DNA of 64,000 nt from Heterostelium album PN500 (lineage: Eukaryota > Evosea > Eumycetozoa > Acytosteliales > Acytosteliaceae). The stretch lies in assembly GCF_000004825.1 (NCBI RefSeq), contig NW_008805083.1, positions 186,001-250,000 on the forward strand, given 5' to 3'. The notes under the pieces were generated by a model. The model searched no databases, had not been told where the DNA came from, and saw only the letters and a program-made list of their open reading frames with translations. The translations under genes were made by a program, and so were the position numbers. How positions within the stretch are numbered: position 1 is the stretch's first letter; every line of letters starts with the position of its first letter. Positions 36,688-47,372 of this stretch are shown one piece after another.

Positions 36688-38348
36688 TTATTCTTTTATG
36701 AATCTTGCAATAAAGAAACCGATCGATGATAATTTATTGGATGGATCGAATCGTTGAACCAAATGCTGTTGCTCTGGAGTGAGTCCGCATTTCTGTAGAC
36801 CTCTATCACCGACATGCGGAAACTGTGCTATCAGTCGCATGTTGGAGTGTTTCGCCAGTAGGTATGCTACGTTCTGTTCGTTCTCCTCTGGATTGATAGT
36901 GCATGTCGAGTACACCAATATTCCACCGCGCTTCAACAGCGGCACTGCATTATCGATCAATCGTCGCTGGATGTCGGTGGCGTTTGTCAAATCGATCAGT
37001 TTGCTCGGCTCGATGAATCGTGGTCGTGAACCAAGTCCTGAGCACGGACCGTCCAGTAGAATACGGTCGAACGACTCATCTGCAAACTCTGGTAGATCTC
37101 TCGGTTGCTTTGTGAGTTTCGCAGAGTCACGTGATAAGCAGGTGACCGACTTGATACCCAGCTCCAAACATAGCTTTTGGACGGTTTGTTGTTTTTTCTT
37201 GTTTTTATCGATGGCGATGATCGTTCCGGTGTCGGACATGAGCGATGCTATCAGAGTGGTTTTACCGCCCGGTGCAGAACACATGTCCAGTACTCGCTGG
37301 CCACTCTTTACGTCCAGTTGGAATACAGCGAGAATCGATGGTAGATGTTGAAGAAACAGTAAATCGGGGAACAAAGCGTTCAATGGTGGACATTCATAGA
37401 TTCTCTCAGTCATTTCGATTGCCACACCACCATTACCACTGAAATAATCTAATCTATCCAATAGAGATATTCCATTTCCAATATAAACAGTCCTTTCTTT
37501 ATAGAATTGTTCAACAACAAATCCCTTTTTCCCATCACCCATCAAATCTACAAAAATAGATACTTTTTCACCTTTTACAACTTTTAATTAAAAATTAATT
37601 TAAAATCAATTAGTTTTAACTAAATAATTTCCATTTTTAATTAATTATTTCTTACTTACTTGTTTTATCCGATCCAATTACACCTGGCTATATATTAAGT
37701 AGTAACAAATATTATTAATTTGATTGATAGCAAGGAAATATCATTTACATTTGATACACTTACAGCAAATATTTGACTTCCTCTTAAAACTGATTCACCA
37801 CATGTAGCACCAACAACCACCTCTAGAGGAAACAGGTAATAATAAATAGTTATTTTAATTAGTCAGGTGATTGAAATATAAGTGAATATTAACAAAACTG
37901 ATATATTACGTTTATAAATTGGATTTCTTTTAAAAGGACCTCTATTTTTTATTAATATAACTTCATTATTTAATTTATTTAATATTTCTTCATTATTTTT
38001 ATGATTATCTTCACTATTGTTATTATCTTTATTTAAAAGTTGATCAAATGAAATGATATCATCAAATGAAAGTTTATATGTTGATGGTTGACCATTATTG
38101 TTATTGTTATTGAAATGATCAATCAATTTCTCAATTAATTGATTCTTTGATATTTTTAAAGTATTAACACGAACACATGTCAATGATTGTACTGTTGTTT
38201 GTGCTCTCTGAATAGAACTCAGCTGTTCTTCATCATAATAATTCAATAAATGTTGATATGTATCCTTCTCTAAATATTCTAACAAATTGACATCAGATGC
38301 CAACATTGTATTCATTTTACTAATTATATCATTATTATTATTATCCAT
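36688..38348 (-). CDS. nsun6: NSUN6-like RNA (cytosine-5) methyltransferase
   Basis: Four exons (38348-37910, 37822-37764, 37687-37660, 37580-36688) encode 472 residues, close to human NSUN6 (469). The third exon is only 28 nt. The N-terminal part is split by an internal PUA domain (VVVGATCGESVLRGSQIFAPGV). The Rossmann methyltransferase follows with VLDMCSAPGGKTTLIASLM (SAM binding), DGPCSG (motif IV Cys) and YSTCT (motif VI catalytic Cys). It ends in SIGFFIARFIKE, as in NSUN6. Human NSUN6 methylates C72 in the acceptor stem of tRNA-Thr and tRNA-Cys. Substrate here is inferred by homology. Internal Asn runs (NNNNNG) are typical dictyostelid insertions. No single frame covers the first half, so exon joining was needed; all joins keep phase. 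Confidence 0.92.
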
Positions 38349-38528
38349 ATTTCTATATATCTTTTTATAAATAAATAAAATAAAAATTCATTTAATTTAA
38401 TTTAATTTTAAAAATTATTTTTGATACAAAAAAAAAAAAAAAAAAGAAAAAAACGAACGAAGAAATATTAATGATTTTTTGATTTTGTCATTTTATATTG
38501 TTATATATAAATTTAGATTAGATTAAAA

Positions 38529-40092
38529 ATGAATGTTACAGTTGGATCAGATAGTGGTGTTGTTAAAGGTTTGTTAAAAACTAAAGATTTTTTTTTGAAT
38601 TGTCTTATTTTAACAATTTATCTATTTATCAAAATTTATAGTTTATAATATAAAAGATAAGAAACCAGTTGGTATCTATGGTCAAATACAAAGCTCATTG
38701 GAAAAGGAATTGTTGACTATGAGCTATGGTTGGGATAGCAATGAGTCAGAGTTGTTACAGGGTTACAAAGATGGTACCGTCAAGATGTGGAGTATAAACG
38801 AAGGTGTAGGACAAACACTCGGTGAGATTCAGCTGGGAGCTACTCAAGCGGTGCGTGCCATCCGCACGCTCGCCGATAGAAGATTGTTGGTCGGTTGTGA
38901 GAACGGTTCGATCTCGTTGCAAAAGGTTACAGAGGAGGGCGACGCCAAGCAGCTCGAACAAATGAGCTTCTCGAAATCGTTGTATCAGCTGAAGGTCGAC
39001 CAGAACGACGCCAACAGAATAGCGATCGGTGGAAAGAATTCAGAGATCTCTGTTTTCGACATTGAGAAGAAGCAGCAGGTTTGGCGTGCCAAGAATGCGC
39101 CGAACGACATGCTCGGTATTGCTCCGCTCATCTGGATCACCGATATCGAGCTGGTCGGATCCGACAAGATCGTAACCGGTACTGGTCACGCAGAGATGAG
39201 AGTCTACGATTGTCGTAAGAATCGTTCGCCACCCGCCATCAACATTAAACTAGCGAAACATCCAATTCTCTCAATTAAATATAGTAATCAATTTGAAAAG
39301 TAAGTAGTAATTTACTAACTAATTAGTAATTGTTAGTTTTTTATTATCTTTTAAGCGGATTAACTAACTAATTTATCATAAAAATATTGATTGTTCAGTA
39401 TGATTATCATTGCAGATTCAGTTGGTAATGTTAATTCTTATGATATTAGAAATGGTAAATCTATAGGATCGTACAAAGGAAATACAGGTAGTGTTAGATG
39501 TATCGATGTTCATCCAACTCTTCCGTTGTTGGCGACTGTTGGTTTGGATCGTCATTTGAGAGTGTTTGATATCGATAGCAGAAAATGTGTGCAAACCGTT
39601 TATTTGAAGCAAAAGATGTCGTCTGTTTTGTTCTCTGCTGAGGAACCACCAGAACCAGAAGAGGAAGAAGAGACAACCAATGGATATGCTCAGCAGTTTG
39701 ACGATGAAGAAGAAGAAGAGGAATACAATGATGACGGTGGTATAGATGACGAAGAGAACGAGCAAATTTGGAATCAAATTGAAGCAAACGCTGCAGTTGC
39801 CGTTACAAAAGCAAATAAGAAAATAGCAAATAAGAAACAACAACAACAGGTTGAAGAGGAAGATGATGAGGAAGATGATGAAGATTTCGATGAAGATGCA
39901 GAGTTTGATGATGATGATGAAGGAGATAGTGATGATTTTGGTGAAGATGATAGTGGAGATGATGATGATAGTGAAGATGATGATGAAGAAAGTGAAGAAG
40001 AAGAACCAGTTAAATCAAAGAAAAGACCAATGGTTTTATTAACACCACCAAACAAACCAAATAGTTTAAAACAAATCAAAACCATCAGCTGA
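38529..40092 (+). CDS. WDR74/Nsa1-like WD40 ribosome-assembly protein
   Basis: Exons 38529-38568, 38642-39299 and 39399-40092 encode 463 residues as read. WD40 blades are recognisable (WDSNESELLQGYKDGTVKMW; VRCIDVHPTLPLLATVGLDRHLRVFDIDSRKC). WDR74/Nsa1 works in nucleolar pre-60S assembly with NVL and the exosome. A long acidic Asp/Glu tract and a Lys-rich patch (KSKKRPMVLLTPPNKPN) follow. The frame stops at 40090. One base fewer in the A-run at 40073-40075 would instead continue through SKPSAESLRSKLVQSKQQ to a basic KKQKK end at 40162, a more natural C-terminus. So the last residues are uncertain. Introns are 73 and 99 nt with canonical ends. Confidence 0.85.
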
Positions 40093-40237
40093 AAGTTTAA
40101 GATCAAAGTTAGTGCAAAGTAAACAACAACCAACATCAACATCAAAGAAACAAAAGAAATAAATAAATAGATCGAAAAGAAATATATTTAATTATAATAT
40201 AAATTTATGTTTTAATTTAATTTTAATTTATTTTACT

Positions 40238-43200
40238 TTATAACTTTGGTACCAAAATATTATTGATTAAATCTTCGATATCTGGGTTTAATGCTTGTGG
40301 TTCACGGAAAGTCATTTCACTCAACTTGCTGTCCACCTCGGGATCCATGACGATCTCGTTGGCTTTGAGTATTTCGGATTTGATTTGTTTGGGAAAAGAG
40401 TTTTTAAAGGAGACCAATTTGAATCGTTTGAACATTTCGATCTTCAAGATCGGACTCTTTATGCATTTCAATATCGAGTTGAGCAGCGCCACCTCTTGGA
40501 ACGTTCTAAAGTATGGCTCGTAGACATTCATCATCGCCACGACATGGTGAGACTGTTGATTCTCGTGGAAATAGTCAAATAGCGCTGCGAAATACTTTTG
40601 TTTGTGTACCTCGTCGATGCCAAGGAACTTTTCGAGCTGGTCGAATGCACAGTAGGCACTCGGTCCGAATGGGTCGAGTTCGCGGTGTTTCGCAAAGAAC
40701 AAACGAATCGCCAGGTGATAGCAGGTGACGTCTTTCAACTCTTTGGTGGTGTTGAACAGTTTCTCGGCTGCTTCCAACTCGTTCTTCTTGAGCATGTCGT
40801 TGAAGACGACGTTGGTCAAGCCAATCAGTTTGCCTGGGTTGGACTGCTTGTTCTCGTAGATCGAACGGATCTGCACGATCGATTGCTCTGGCAACGATTG
40901 GATATCATTGGAGCCATTGAAGTAGTTGCATACTTTTGAGATGAAATACATGTTGAATGGAATACACTTGTCTAGCATCGCCTGGAAGATCTTTAAGAGA
41001 TACTCTTTGTTGTCGATCTCCATACAGTGATAGCCGGTGGCGGCATACATATTCGGTGAACTACCGATGACAATTGGCAGTTGCTGACGGATCTGTTGAA
41101 TAGCAAACGGCAGATTCTCCTTAAAGTTTCGTGTGATCGATCCAGAGTCGTAGAGAATGAAACGCAGACGTTCGGACATTGGTTGTGCGAGCAGTGTGTG
41201 ATACTTTTCTGTGTCGTCCTCGTAGAGAATGGAGACGGCGTTGATCAGCAACGATCCATGTGGAATCTGATCCTTTGAGAGCAGTATCAACAACTGATTG
41301 TAGATACCTTCGATATCTCTATCCTTGCAGAGTTTCTCCAGGAAGATGTCCGCTTCTTTCTTACGATTTGTCTTGCCAAGACTGAATGGGACGTTGGCAA
41401 TGATCGAACGATCCCACGAGTTTGTAATGTACTGACGCTTCGATGAGTTGGTTGCGTAGATGGTTTGTCTCAGGAGCCAGAAGGAGATCATCGATGTCTG
41501 GTCGGTTGCAGACTTGTTGTTCTGATGGTAGAGAGTGAAGAGATGGATGGTGTAGATCGATGGAACCAAGCCATACTCCAAGGTCATTCTTGCGTACCAC
41601 TCGAGTGCGCAGTCATAGCGATCCAACTGCAAGTGCGACTTGATAATCCAGGTCAAGATAACACTTCTCTGGTTGTCTTCGACCTGTCCAAGCAACCGGA
41701 TGAACGAGTCTACGACAGCCTGGTTCTTGAATGTCTCATTGCAAATCAAGATGGGAACACACAACTCTGGGATCTGGACAATCTTGCCAATCACCTTGTC
41801 GAGTGTGGAGAGCAGTGACTTTGATTGGAGAAGCGCAACGATCGATTCCCAAGACTCTAGATCGCGCAAGTCGACATCTTTGATCAAGATGTTCTCGACG
41901 CACTCTCGAACCATGTCGGCTTGCGCATCGTTGATCTCGAAAGTTCCAGACTTCATATAGTGATTCAACTCTGAGAGCACCTTGATAAGCATCGGTTTGT
42001 CTAGCTGAGGAATGAGGTTGATAATTGGTTCGCGATTGGCACGCATCAACTGATGAATGTTGGCTTCCGTCAAACAACCGAGCAGTGTAGCTTCTTCGTC
42101 CAATCGCTTCACAATTTTCTCCAACAAACTCTTGTTATTCAAATTGACAAGGATATCACAAACGTATTTCATGACATCTACATGATTGTTGTTGTTGTTA
42201 CCACTGATGCTAACAACATTCTCACTTGCAAGTTGACCGATATTCTCACTGAGGAAATTCAGAGAGTCATCGAAACGGCCGAGAATAACCATACGCTCAA
42301 ACAGTGCCAAGAACGAAAATACACATTTGAAACGTATTTGCTTGTCTAGTTGATTGTAACTTTTCAATGCTTCGTTGAATTTAGTCATTTGAATAGTTAG
42401 GTATGTTCTTAGTTCAATGAGATTCTTCGTGCGATTGAAATTGGATGGTTGTTGTGTGATGTCGTTGTTGTTGCTGCTATTCTTCTGACTATCTAATCTA
42501 GCCAACTCTGTATTGATATCGGATATCTGATAGGGAATGGTACCTCGATTGTGAAAGTAGTTCTTGATATATGTGAGTATCTCTTGGTTGAACAACATTC
42601 TGTCGAGGTAGAGTTCAACGGCGTGTGGCAACGACTCATAGTCTGACTCTGACATGTACTTGAATATCGAATTGGCATTGGCGTTGGCAAGTGAATTGCT
42701 ACTCAATGCACCGATGGTACTAAGCAACACCGAATTGAATTGATTAACCAGACCATTCCAATAATTTTCCAATTCCACTTTATCTTTACTATTTTCACAT
42801 TGAACAGGTAATAATACATCTTTAAATATACTAAAAAAACAAATTAGTAACATAAACAAAACAAAACAAAACAATATAAACTCTTCTTTGCTTACTTATT
42901 TAATTTCTTTGTTTGAGAGATTCTATGATTTGGAGAGATGGATGGATCGTCTAATGAATGTATGGTTGCTTTAAGATCTTCGGTGAGTACAAAGAATTGA
43001 GATTGCAAGTTGGTGAGTGCTGTTTTGAACGATGCCGATTCATTGGTGTATTTGGTGGTGGCGAGTGTGTAGGTATTTGATTTCGCAGCTTGCTTTGTGC
43101 GATGGAACTCGTCAACGTACTCTTGTACCTGAGAGGTTTTCGTAATGTTGATTTGTGACAACGCTGAAAGAAGCTTTGACTTTGTGACAACTCTGCCTTT

Positions 43201-44597
43201 GACCCAAACTTCCTTTGCCTTGCAGACATATAAAAGTTCATCAATACTCAAAGAATTGACAAGTGGTTTCAACTTTGGTTCAGTTGTAGTGGTGGTAGTA
43301 TTAGTGTTCTTATTAATATATGTTGGTTTTTGTTGTTGGTGTTGTGGTTGTGGTCTTTGTTGTTTTTGATATTTATTTGTTATTACTTGTTGTTGGTGTT
43401 GGTGTTGTTTATGTTGTGGTAAATCTCTTTCTTCTTTCTTAACTGGCTCGGTTGTTTCTGCTTCTTGTTTATTTGTTAAAGAGATTGTTGATTCAGTTGG
43501 AATAGCGATAGGTTGTTGTTGTTGTGGTGGTGGTAAATCTCTCTTTTCTTGTTTAGCAACAATAACAGGGTTTGTTGTTAAAGAGATTGTTTCAATTGGA
43601 ATATTAGGTTGTTGTTGTTGTGTTGGTTGTTCTGAAACGATTAATGGTTGTTGTTGTGGTTGTTGGTTGTTTTCATCTTTTATTTGTTGTAGCTGACTTA
43701 ACAGTTTCTCGGTCTTCTTTCTGGCATCTTCCTCCTGAAGTTTGTAATAAATAAACTTGGCAAGCTCTCTCTGTGTGCTGATACTGCAAGTGTAACGACG
43801 ATCTTCACAGATTCTCTTGAGTTCCTCATATGGCAAAGTGTACAACTTTTTCTTTGTGTATTTCTTTAGATCATCGAAATCCTCTGCACTCTCCTCTACC
43901 TCTTCTTCTTCTTTTTCTTCTGCTTTTACTTTCTTCTCTTTCTTTTCTTTCTTTCCTTCTTTTCTTTTTTCTCTTTCTTCACTTGTACTTGTTGTTCTTG
44001 TTTTTGTTGTTGTTCTTGTTCTTGCTGTTTTTGTTGTGACAAAGCCAACTTCTTCTCTTTTCTCTCTTGTTTCTTTCTCTCTTTCTCAAGAATAGCTTTG
44101 TGAGATTCAATAAGGGTGACTATCTCTGTTTTCTTTGATAGTGAATGTTTTAAACCCATATCCTTACAGATCTGTCTGAGTTGTGCAAGTGTCAAAACAG
44201 TTAGATCCTCTTTCTTTGCTCTCTTTCTAGTAGCAGTAGCAGTAGCAGTTGAAGTAGTACTGGTTGAAGATGCAATCGATGTAGATGTTACTGATGATGC
44301 TGCTGAAGCAGCTGCATCTACAACCAAATCATCATCATTGTAGTTGACATTGTTTAGTTGTTGATTTCCCGATCCAACAACAATGAAATCTATAACACCA
44401 TCCTGATTTTGATTACTACTATTATTATTACTGTTACTATTTAAAATGGTAGAGCTATTGTCATTGGTGGTTTGTGATGTCGTTGCATTCGCGGTAGAAT
44501 ATGACTTTAAATTGAAAAGAGTTGAAGATAGACTTCTCGAGGTAGTACCTGATATAAATGTCTGCTTAGACAATATCTTACTACACGAAGTTAGCAT
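40238..44597 (-). CDS. SAP-domain mitochondrial helical-repeat protein (apparent frameshift)
   Basis: Read as one gene of two exons, 44597-42896 and 42830-40238. The intron has a GTAAGC donor and TTTTTTTAG acceptor, and the join rebuilds KLNNIFKDVLLP. The start is a mitochondrial-type presequence (MLTSCSKILSKQTFISGTTSRSL). Three SAP-like helix pairs follow: about 131-168 (LTVLTLAQLRQICKDMGL), a second (YTLPYEELKRICEDRRYTC) and a third (VNSLSIDELLYVCKAKEVWV). Between them are Lys/Glu and Gln-rich linkers. The C-terminal ~870 residues are helical repeats resembling the 28.8-kb gene. Between about 43980 and 43925, in an A-rich Lys/Glu stretch, one base seems missing. Adding one base there makes the whole length divide evenly (1431 residues). 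Inferred role: organellar nucleic-acid binding. Confidence 0.72.
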
Positions 44598-45018
44598 CTT
44601 ACAACTATATGATGATATCTAACAAACAATGAATGTAATTGTAAAAAAAAAATGATAATTAAAAAAAAAACAAACAAAAACGAACGATTCAAAAAAATTA
44701 ATTAATTTTTTTGGGTGTAACTGCTTTGCGAATTAACAAATTACGAATTACTTGATTGATTATATTATTGTTTAATATATTTAGTTTGTTGTAATAAAAG
44801 GAATTAATTTTTACCAATTTTAATAGTTAGTAAATAATAAAGTTTAATCTGTAGTAGTAATTCTAAGATTGAAAAAAATTGGTGCATTTTGGCAAAACTA
44901 TTAATTTTTTCAAGTTGTTTGTTGATTAATTCTTCATATTTAAATTTTTTTAAAACGTTCAAGTATTGTGCAATAAAATAAAATAAAAATTTAAATTTCT
45001 CCAAATCAAAACATCAAC
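44598..45018. other. AT-rich spacer upstream of the SAP-domain gene
   Basis: Promoter of the minus-strand SAP gene and upstream region of tRNA-Asp. The short minus-strand frame at 44804-45004 is A/T-driven. Nothing else seen. Confidence 0.5.
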
Positions 45019-45090
45019 TCCCCTTTGGTCTAGTGGTGAGGATTTTCGCCTGTCACGCGAAAGGCCCGGGTTCAATTCCCGGAAGGGGAG
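45019..45090 (+). tRNA. tRNA-Asp (GTC)
   Basis: 72 nt, no intron. Acceptor stem TCCCCTT pairs with AAGGGGA and leaves G as discriminator. The anticodon loop CTGTCAC gives anticodon GTC (Asp). The B box (GGGTTCAATTCCC) forms a perfect T arm and the D loop carries TAGTGGTGA. A run of five T follows at 45096-45100 as a Pol III terminator. Confidence 0.96.
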
Positions 45091-45095
45091 AATAA

Positions 45096-45100
45096 TTTTT
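45096..45100 (+). terminator. Pol III terminator of tRNA-Asp
   Basis: TTTTT five bases after the tRNA 3' end. Confidence 0.8.
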
Positions 45101-45120
45101 ATTCAACATTTCTCAACCTT

Positions 45121-45134
45121 GTCCGCATGCGGAC
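45121..45134. repeat. Perfect 14-bp palindrome between the tRNA genes
   Basis: GTCCGCATGCGGAC is self-complementary over all 14 bases and is GC-rich in an AT-rich spacer. It lies 31 bp downstream of tRNA-Asp and 26 bp from the tRNA-Leu 3' end. Role unknown. Confidence 0.85.
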
Positions 45135-45152
45135 AGTATTTTTGACATCAGG

Positions 45153-45156
45153 AAAA
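45153..45156 (-). terminator. Pol III terminator of tRNA-Leu
   Basis: TTTT on the minus strand, five bases past the discriminator base. Confidence 0.7.
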
Positions 45157-45160
45157 GATT

Positions 45161-45242
45161 TACCAGAGGTGAGATTCGAACTCACGAACCAAATGGATGA
45201 GATCTTAAGTCACACTGCTTTAACCAGCTTACATACCCTGGT
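45161..45242 (-). tRNA. tRNA-Leu (TAA)
   Basis: 82 nt class II tRNA. Acceptor ACCAGGG pairs with CTCTGGT, with one G-T pair; discriminator A. The D loop has GG (AAGCTGGTTAAA), the anticodon loop is CTTAAGA (anticodon TAA, Leu), the variable arm contains CCATTTGG and the T arm GTGAG-TTCGAAT-CTCAC is perfect. The anticodon stem TGTGA/TCTCA has one T-T mismatch at its centre, which lowers certainty that this copy is fully functional. Convergent with tRNA-Asp. Confidence 0.85.
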
Positions 45243-45385
45243 CAATGTTGAAAAAACCAATTATTCGCGAATTGCTTTTATTCTTTCTTTTAATTTTCTG
45301 GTACAACACAAATAACTCAGAGTTGGCACTCAAATTATCAAACAAATCATCGATAACTTGACAACAGCAACCTATCACCTCTAAA

Positions 45386-45443
45386 AATGGTAACTGGTTA
45401 AAGCAGTGTGACTTAAGATCTCATCCATTTGGTAGGTGAGATG
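45386..45443 (+). pseudogene. Inverted tRNA-Leu fragment
   Basis: Positions 45394-45433 repeat exactly 40 nt of the tRNA-Leu body (from the D loop through the anticodon to the variable arm) but on the opposite strand. Weaker similarity reaches to about 45386 and 45443. Acceptor and T arms are missing, so it is a pseudo-tRNA. Confidence 0.85.
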
Positions 45444-45564
45444 ACAAACCGGTGAATATCATAAAAAAAAACAATTAAATACTTCCATTTTAAGATAAAC
45501 AAAAATTTTATTGTATCGGTTAAAAATAAAAAATGGCAATTCAATTTATTATTCTTTCAACCGC

Positions 45565-46938
45565 TCAAAAATATACAAGTTCCCACCTATCGACTTCCAG
45601 TAGTTTCAATCCCATGGTCAAAAAATTATTTTCAATCTTTAAGCAATGCGGTAAAGGTGTTTCTGCAGAAAACTGATTTTGATTCATCTTGACCAGACGC
45701 TCTGCAATTTCATCTCTTGCATTTACCTCCAGAGAACTAATATCATTGTCACTTGGATCTGTCACTGTAAAGGTAATCTCTAACAACCTACAGGGTGGGA
45801 GATTACAAACGTTGCATAATCTATCTTTAAACAGTTGATAACACTTTGGACAACCAAAACGATCAAAATTCAGTGATATCGCTTCCTTTGAGATATTACC
45901 ATCCACCACATAGAGATTGTCATTTGTATAATCATGTTCCTCTTTGAAGATTTTAGATGCTATCGATGCTATGTTTGTTGATATCAATTTATCTCTATAG
46001 CATTGTTTAGTCAGTGATCTCAACACAATGTTACTGTTGTTTTGATGATTAGTACAGTTGTTATCTAGCCAATCTTTTAATTCTCTGTATTGCTTCAAGT
46101 GTTCAATGTCTTTATCATGGTAGGTCACGCTCGAGTAGATGAGAGACAACCGGTTGAAACACGAAATCTTGGCTGATTTGATTGCTATTATATCACCAAC
46201 ATTGATATCGGCAAGATATCTTTCTATCGATTCACCAAAGAAAACAACGGAAATCGAGTGGTTTTCGGTGTCGGCCAATGTAATCGTTTGTATAGATACT
46301 ATGGCTGTTTCATCTATTTTGCTTTTTTTGATTTTCGAACCGACTCTTGATGATTCTTTGCTCTGTACATATCCGATTACATCGACAAACACTCTTTTAT
46401 ACGCTATCAACTCTTTGTAATCGACCTCCAATGAACTCATCGATATAAATCGATAGAGAGTGGGAAGCGATTTGAATTCCTCTGGACAGGGAATCACTTC
46501 AGTCCATGAAGTGCACCTCAGAACGAATGGATGATCCACCGCAAAGTAAGATATTTCCGCACAAACATTAGTGATATAATATATCTTTCCTTCAGCTACA
46601 TCTTTGAATTTACTACCATAGGACACTCTCGAAACTTCTTCAGTGTAAATGATTATTATTTGATTTCTCTAGATAATATAAATTTAGTATTGTTTGTTAG
46701 AATCTTTGATAGGTTGTTAAAGTACTTTTATATTAAATAGGAAACTATTGATAATTACAGTAAGACTATCATCCAAAAGTATTGAGCCTTGGAATTTCTT
46801 CAGATTGATCTTTCTTTTTACAAAAACTCTAACAGTGAATTGTTTTGAAGAACACTTAATTCTTGATAGAGGTATCATTTTTGCTTGGTCAATTCTCTCC
46901 AACGATTTGAAAGGATTAACAGGTTGTATACTGCTCAT
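45565..46938 (-). CDS. RPA1-like single-stranded DNA-binding protein
   Basis: Two exons (46938-46759 and 46668-45565) give 427 residues. The start MSSIQPVNPFKSLERIDQAK is followed by OB folds related to RPA70 domains A and B (GKIYYITNVCAEISYF; VDVIGYVQSKESS; NVGDIIAIKSAKISCFNRLSL). A third domain carries a zinc ribbon (CPKCYQLFKDRLCNVCN) as in RPA70 domain C. RPA coats ssDNA in replication, repair and recombination. The protein is shorter than RPA70 (about 616) and lacks the N-terminal protein-binding domain F, so it may be an RPA1 paralogue or a MEIOB-type factor rather than the main subunit. The splice join is in phase (DDSLT-RNQIIII). Confidence 0.75.
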
Positions 46939-47372
46939 TATTTGTATTCATTTATTTAATAAAATTAATTTAATTTATTGTCATAAATAGATAAAATAGA
47001 TAATAGAAATTAAAAAAAAAAAAAAAAAATTGGTTTATTGTAGTTTCCTAAAAACCAGTACCAAAATTTAATTCCAGGAAAAAAATAATTTAGTAAGTCT
47101 AATGAATTTACATTTATATATTATTATGATTATTCCAATGATTAACAACCCACCGAATAAACTTATTATAATTCTCAAAAAAATAAATATTTTATATATT
47201 AATAAATTTCTAGGGTAAACTAAACTACATGGTGAGTTAGACTAAAGGGTAAAAATTAAATGATCATTTGTTTATGTCAATTTAAAATTTATTAACCAAA
47301 AAAATGGAAATAAATGTGCAAATAAATTATAATATATAGTTATAATTTATTTTTTTTATATAATTAATTAAT
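46939..47372. other. AT-rich spacer
   Basis: Promoter of the RPA1-like gene and 3' flank of the PAK gene. Nothing recognised. Confidence 0.5.

Noticed and set aside
45127-45315. 62-codon plus-strand frame over the tRNA-Leu gene
   Set aside because: It is the antisense of the tRNA and its flank.
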